From DASZZZ01 sp036260375 (GTDB lineage Bacteria > Actinomycetota > CADDZG01 > WHSQ01): DNA of 20,225 nt. The translations under genes and the position numbers were made by a program. Within the stretch, counting starts at the first letter, position 1. Every line of letters begins with the position of its first letter. Below the pieces are notes generated by a model that was not told the origin of the DNA, searched no databases, and was given only the letters and a program-made list of their open reading frames with translations. The stretch spans positions 1 through 20,225 of the forward strand of contig DASZZZ010000099.1 in NCBI GenBank assembly GCA_036260375.1, given 5' to 3'. Positions 16,796 through 20,225 of the stretch are shown here, piece after piece.

Positions 16796-18853
16796 TTACC
16801 TCGCCACCTCCTGGACCTCGAAGGCCTGGATGACGTCGCCCTCCTTGAAGTCCTGGTAGCCCTCGAGACCGATGCCGCACTCGTAGCCGGTCGCGACCTC
16901 GCGCACGTCGTCCTTGAAGCGGCGCAGCGACGCGACCGTGCTCTCGTAGACCACCGCTCCGTCGCGCACGAGGCGGGCGCGCGCGTTGCGGCGGATGACG
17001 CCGTCGGTGACGTAGCAGCCGGCGGCCATGCCGACGCGCGGGACCTTGAACGTCGCGCGCACCTCGGCCTGCCCGAGAGGGACCTCGCGCATCTCGGGGC
17101 CGAGCAGACCGCGCGCCGCGTTTTCGATCTCCTGCACCGCCTGGTAGATGACGCGGTAGGTGCGCACGTCGACGCCCCCGTCCTCGGCGAGCGCGCGCGC
17201 CTGCGCGGTCGGCACGACGTTGAAGCCGATGACGATCGCGCCCGACGCCTGCGCCAGCATGACGTCGTTCTCGGTGATCGCGCCGGCCCCCTTGCGCAGC
17301 ACGTTGAGCCGCACGAGGCTCTGGTCGAGCTTCGAGAGCTGGTCGTCGAGCGCCTCGACCGATCCCTGGGTGTCGGCCTTGATCAGCAGGTTGAGCTCGG
17401 GCACCTCGCCCTCGCGCGTCGCCGCGAGCAGCGCCACGAGCGACACGCCGCGCTGCGACACGAGCTCGGCCTCGCGGCGGTGCTGCGCGCGCTCCTGCGC
17501 GATCGCGCGCGCCTCCTTCTCGTCGTCCATGACGCGGAACTCGTCGCCGGCCTGCGGGAGCGACTGCCACCCGAGCACCTGCACCGGCTGACCGGGGCGC
17601 GCGCCGTCGACCTGGTTGCCGTTCTCGTCGAGCATCGCGCGCACGCGGCCCCACGCCGCGCCCGCGAGCAGCGGGTCGCCCTGGTAGAGCGTGCCGCGCT
17701 TGACGAGCACGCTCGCGACCGGGCCGCGGCCCTTGTCGAGGTGTGCCTCGATGACCGCGCCGCGCGCCGGCGCGTCGGGGTTCGCCTTGAGCTCGAGCTG
17801 GACGTCGGCCGTGAGCAGGATCATCTCGAGCAGCGAGTCGAGGTTCGTGCGCTGCTTGGCCGAGACGTCGACGAACACGGTCTCGCCACCCCATTCGTCC
17901 GGCAGCAGGCCGTGGTCGGACAGCTGCTGACGGACCCGCGTCGGGTCCGCGTCGGGACGGTCGATCTTGTTGACTGCGACGACGATCGGGACGCCCGCGG
18001 CCTTGGCGTGGTCGATGGCCTCGACGGTCTGCGGCATGACGCCGTCGTCGGCGGCGACGACGAGGACGGCGACGTCGGTGACCTGGGCGCCGCGCGCCCG
18101 CATCGCGGTGAACGCCTCGTGGCCCGGCGTGTCGATGAACGTCACCTCGCGCTCGTCGACGCGCACGCGGTAGGCGCCGATGTGCTGCGTGATGCCGCCG
18201 GCCTCGCCGCCGGCGACGTTCGTGCGGCGGATCGCGTCGAGGATCGCGGTCTTGCCGTGGTCGACGTGGCCCATGACCGTGACGACCGGGGGCCGCGCCA
18301 GGAGGCCGTCGCCGGTCTCGTCGGCGTCGTCGGCCTCCTCCTCGGCCTCGGCCTGCTCCGGGTCGACGACGCGCACCCGCACGCCGAGCTCGTCGGCGAC
18401 GAGCAGCACGGCCTCGTCGCTCATCGACTGCGTCACCGTGACCATCTCGCCGAGCCCGAGCAGTACCTTGACGATCTCGGCCGGCGACGCGCCGACCCTC
18501 TCGGCGAAGTCCTTGACCGTGATGCCGCGGTGCACGAGCACGGGGCCCGCGGCGACCTCGGGCTCGGGCTCGGCGGCGGGCTCGGGGTCGGGGTCGGGCT
18601 CGGTGGCGGGCTCGGGAGCGGGGTCGGCGGCGGCCTCGGGGGCCGGCGCCGCGACCGCCTCCGGCGCCGCGTCGGTCGCGGCGTCCGGCTCGGGCCCGTC
18701 GCCGAGGTCGCGGCGCACGCGTGCGGCGACGTCGTCGTCGATCGCCGACGAGTGGCTCTTGACCTTCTCGCCGATCTCCTCGAGGTGCGCGAGCACGTCC
18801 TTGGAGCTGACGCCCAGCTCCTTCGCCACCTCGTGCACCCTAGGCTTGGCCAT
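16796..18853 (-). CDS. infB: Translation initiation factor IF-2
   Basis: IF-2 is the GTPase that places initiator tRNA on the 30S subunit and promotes subunit joining. The 685-residue product has an N-terminal IF2_N-like helix bundle (1-50), an acidic Pro/Glu/Ala linker (about 53-102), and a second IF2_N-like domain (about 105-160). The G domain follows: G1 GHVDHGKT at 195-202, G2 GGITQHIG at 219-226, G3 DTPGH at 241-245, G4 NKID at 295-298 and G5 SAK at 331-333. Domains II-IV complete the protein. It is short for an actinobacterial IF-2, mainly because the linker is short. The ATG at 18853 gives MAKPRVHEVAKELGVSS and follows a GAGGAAGGG ribosome-binding site. It overlaps the end of ylxR by 14 bases. 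Confidence 0.97.
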   Translation of the reverse strand: MAKPRVHEVAKELGVSSKDVLAHLEEIGEKVKSHSSAIDDDVAARVRRDLGDGPEPDAATDAAPEAVAAPAPEAAADPAPEPATEPDPDPEPAAEPEPEVAAGPVLVHRGITVKDFAERVGASPAEIVKVLLGLGEMVTVTQSMSDEAVLLVADELGVRVRVVDPEQAEAEEEADDADETGDGLLARPPVVTVMGHVDHGKTAILDAIRRTNVAGGEAGGITQHIGAYRVRVDEREVTFIDTPGHEAFTAMRARGAQVTDVAVLVVAADDGVMPQTVEAIDHAKAAGVPIVVAVNKIDRPDADPTRVRQQLSDHGLLPDEWGGETVFVDVSAKQRTNLDSLLEMILLTADVQLELKANPDAPARGAVIEAHLDKGRGPVASVLVKRGTLYQGDPLLAGAAWGRVRAMLDENGNQVDGARPGQPVQVLGWQSLPQAGDEFRVMDDEKEARAIAQERAQHRREAELVSQRGVSLVALLAATREGEVPELNLLIKADTQGSVEALDDQLSKLDQSLVRLNVLRKGAGAITENDVMLAQASGAIVIGFNVVPTAQARALAEDGGVDVRTYRVIYQAVQEIENAARGLLGPEMREVPLGQAEVRATFKVPRVGMAAGCYVTDGVIRRNARARLVRDGAVVYESTVASLRRFKDDVREVATGYECGIGLEGYQDFKEGDVIQAFEVQEVAR
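18548..18694 (-). repeat. Hexamer-like repeat encoding the IF-2 Pro/Glu/Asp/Ala linker
   Basis: Imperfect repeats of GGCTCG/GGGTCG units (plus strand) encode PEPDPDPEP- and AAEPEPE-type sequence within infB. The region is in frame and probably a flexible, length-variable linker. Confidence 0.75.
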
Positions 18854-19148
18854 CTGTCCCTTCCTCGTTCCTTGTCCGGTCCGTCGCCCGCGCCACGAGC
18901 TCGGCGTGGAGCGCCGCGGGGAGCCGGTCGCATCGCAGCGCCCGCCGCAGGCGCCCCGAGCGCACCGCCTCGTCGACGCACCCCGGGTCGAAGCACACGT
19001 ACGCTCCCCGGCCGGGAGCCCGGCCCCGCGCGCCGCCACTCGGGTCGGCCCGCACCGTGCCGTCCGGACCGCGCGCCACCCGGAGGAGCGCCGACTGCGC
19101 GCGCCGTTGCCTGCAGCCGGTACAGGTACGGATCGGACCGCCGTCCAT
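18840..19148 (-). CDS. ylxR: YlxR / RnpM family nucleic-acid-binding protein (DUF448)
   Basis: Small basic protein of the YlxR family; the Bacillus/Clostridium members bind RNase P RNA and modulate RNase P (RnpM). The 102-residue product starts MDGGPIRTCTGCRQRR, with the conserved RTCTGCR motif. It continues with LLRVARGPDGTV, GRGAYVCFDPGC and the RRALR block. The ATG at 19148 is preferred because upstream in-frame residues overlap nusA and lack conservation. It lies 37 bases after nusA and overlaps infB by 14 bases, the standard nusA-ylxR-infB order. Confidence 0.9.
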   Translation of the reverse strand: MDGGPIRTCTGCRQRRAQSALLRVARGPDGTVRADPSGGARGRAPGRGAYVCFDPGCVDEAVRSGRLRRALRCDRLPAALHAELVARATDRTRNEEGTDGQA

Positions 19149-19185
19149 TGTAGTCACGCTCGGCGCGAGCGGGGCAGGCCGCGCG

Positions 19186-20225
19186 TCACGAAACGGCCGG
19201 CGCACCGCCCCCCGCGTCGTCTGCCGGCGCCGGCTCGGCGCGCGCCGCGGCCGCCTCCTCGGCCTCGCGTCGGACCTGGCTCTCGGACTTGATGTCGACG
19301 CGCAGGCCCGTGAGGCGCGCCGCGAGGCGGGCGTTCTGTCCCTCCTTGCCGATCGCCAGCGACAGCTGGTAGTCCGGCACGACGACGAGCGCGGTCTGGC
19401 CGTCGTCCTGCACGTGGACCTCCTTGACCTTCGCGGGAGAGAGCGCGTTCGCGACGAAGTCCTCGACGGCGTCGGTCCACTTGACGATGTCGATCTTCTC
19501 GCCGCGCAGCTCGTTCATCACCATGCGCACGCGCGACCCCTTGGACCCGACGCACGCCCCCACCGGGTCGACGTTGCGGTCGTTGCTCACCACCGCGATC
19601 TTCGACCGGTGGCCCGGCTCGCGCGCCACGGCCTTGATCTCGACGACGCCCTCGAGGATCTCCGGCACCTCCAGCTCGAACAGGCGCTTGATGAGGCCCG
19701 GATGCGTGCGCGACACGATGATCTGGGGGCCGCGCGCGGACTTGCGCACCTCGACGATGTAGGCCTTGAGGCGCGACCCGTGCTCGTAGCGCTCGTGCGG
19801 GATCTGCTCCTGCGGGGGCATGAGCGCCTCGGTCTTACCGAGGTCGAGGATCGTGTAGCGGTGATCGCGCTGCTGGACGATGCCGGTGACGATGTCGCCC
19901 TCACGACCCGAGTACTCGCCGAAGGTGATGTCGCGCTCGGCCTCGCGCAGCCGCTGGAGGATGACCTGCTTCGCGGTCTGCGCGGCGATACGCCCGAAGT
20001 CGGCGGGAGTGTCCTCCCATTCCTTGAGGACCGTGACCTCCTCGGTCTCCTCGTCGGTCTCGATGTCCTGAGCGAACACCGTTACGTCGCCGCTCGCGTC
20101 GAGCCACGCGGAGCCGTCGCCGGCGCGCATCACGACGCCCTCGACGCGATGGCTCTTGCCGTGGAGCACCTCGGTCGTCTTGACGACGACCTTGGAGCCG
20201 ACGCAGCGGCGCCAGTGCTCGGGCG
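19186..20225 (-). CDS. nusA: Transcription factor NusA, 5' part joined in frame to RimP-like sequence (runs off the right edge)
   Basis: NusA binds RNA polymerase and modulates pausing, termination and antitermination. From about base 20097 leftward the product matches NusA: DVTVFAQ, WEDTPADFGRIAAQTAKQV, S1 domain (REGDIVTGIVQQRD...), KH1 (VGACVGSKGSRVRMVM) and KH2 (LSLAIGKEGQNARLAARL), ending in a short Ala/Glu/Pro tail. The usual helical NusA N-terminus of about 45 residues is missing. Instead the same open frame continues to the window edge through HWRRCVGSKVVVKT and GKSHRVEGVVMRAGDG, which look like the C-terminal domain of RimP, the gene normally upstream. The first in-frame start codon is a GTG at 20169, inside the RimP-like part. 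The true start lies outside the window, or this is a deletion or misassembly. The NusA identity itself is firm. Confidence 0.9.
   Translation of the reverse strand, partial: PEHWRRCVGSKVVVKTTEVLHGKSHRVEGVVMRAGDGSAWLDASGDVTVFAQDIETDEETEEVTVLKEWEDTPADFGRIAAQTAKQVILQRLREAERDITFGEYSGREGDIVTGIVQQRDHRYTILDLGKTEALMPPQEQIPHERYEHGSRLKAYIVEVRKSARGPQIIVSRTHPGLIKRLFELEVPEILEGVVEIKAVAREPGHRSKIAVVSNDRNVDPVGACVGSKGSRVRMVMNELRGEKIDIVKWTDAVEDFVANALSPAKVKEVHVQDDGQTALVVVPDYQLSLAIGKEGQNARLAARLTGLRVDIKSESQVRREAEEAAAARAEPAPADDAGGGAPAVS
20113..20223 (-). other. rimP: RimP C-terminal-domain-like segment fused to nusA
   Basis: The minus-strand codons at 20223-20113 read PEHWRRCVGSKVVVKT, then a polar loop, then HRVEGVVMRAGDG. 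In RimP a [P]xHWRR/HFRR-xVG-xxVxVxT motif opens the C-terminal SH3-like domain, followed by RRVxGxxxxAxDDG. The reading frame passes into NusA without a stop. Neither of the other two minus-strand frames restores a NusA N-terminus here, so a single frameshift does not explain it. Only 37 codons are visible, so this call rests on motif resemblance. Confidence 0.6.

Noticed and set aside
16151..19153. A 1000-codon open frame on the plus strand opposite infB, rbfA and ylxR
   Set aside because: Same reason: low-complexity composition, no motifs, and the opposite strand carries clear conserved genes throughout.

Overview
The window is a very GC-rich, almost fully coding stretch. All eighteen protein-coding genes that can be supported lie on the minus strand, so gene order runs from the right end to the left. 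GTG starts are frequent and stop/start overlaps (GTGA, ATGA, TAGTG) are common. The gene content (NusA, YlxR, IF-2, DUF503, RbfA, NrnA, TruB, RibF, S15, PNPase, M16 peptidase, DapB, DapA, RNase J) and the sequence style fit an Actinomycetota chromosome. A deep-branching class such as Acidimicrobiia, Nitriliruptoria or Thermoleophilia is my best guess, but the class is an inference. No tRNA, rRNA, CRISPR array or insertion sequence was seen, and no gap between genes exceeds about 250 bases.

Region by region in transcription order. (1) 20225-13358 is the classic nusA-infB translation and RNA-maturation cluster: nusA (cut by the window edge and apparently joined in frame to the tail of rimP), ylxR/rnpM, infB, a DUF503 gene, rbfA, nrnA, truB and ribF. 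(2) 13272-10357 holds rpsO and pnp, separated by a 252-base spacer rich in inverted repeats. One is a long stem at 12851-12905 that resembles the RNase III-processed pnp leaders known in other bacteria. PNPase ends in a 53-residue Arg/Gly/Asp-rich tail. (3) 10354-5213 holds an M16 zinc peptidase, dapB, a small unidentified lipoprotein gene, dapA and rnj (RNase J). (4) 5094-1 is a separate unit with its own candidate, possibly leaderless, promoter. It encodes NurA nuclease, HerA-family ATPase, SbcD (Mre11-like) and the N-terminal half of SbcC (Rad50-like) up to its zinc hook.

Regions 1-3 are mostly housekeeping: ribosome assembly and initiation, tRNA pseudouridylation, flavin cofactors, RNA decay (PNPase, RNase J, NrnA) and lysine/diaminopimelate synthesis. 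Region 4 is the most interesting system. It is a bacterial four-gene cluster with the same components as the archaeal HerA-NurA-Mre11-Rad50 DNA-end resection operon, in a permuted order and tightly coupled. Its HerA has a non-canonical P-loop and its NurA a divergent C-terminus. The second point that deserves a check is the apparent RimP-NusA fusion at the right edge, which removes the usual NusA N-terminal helices.
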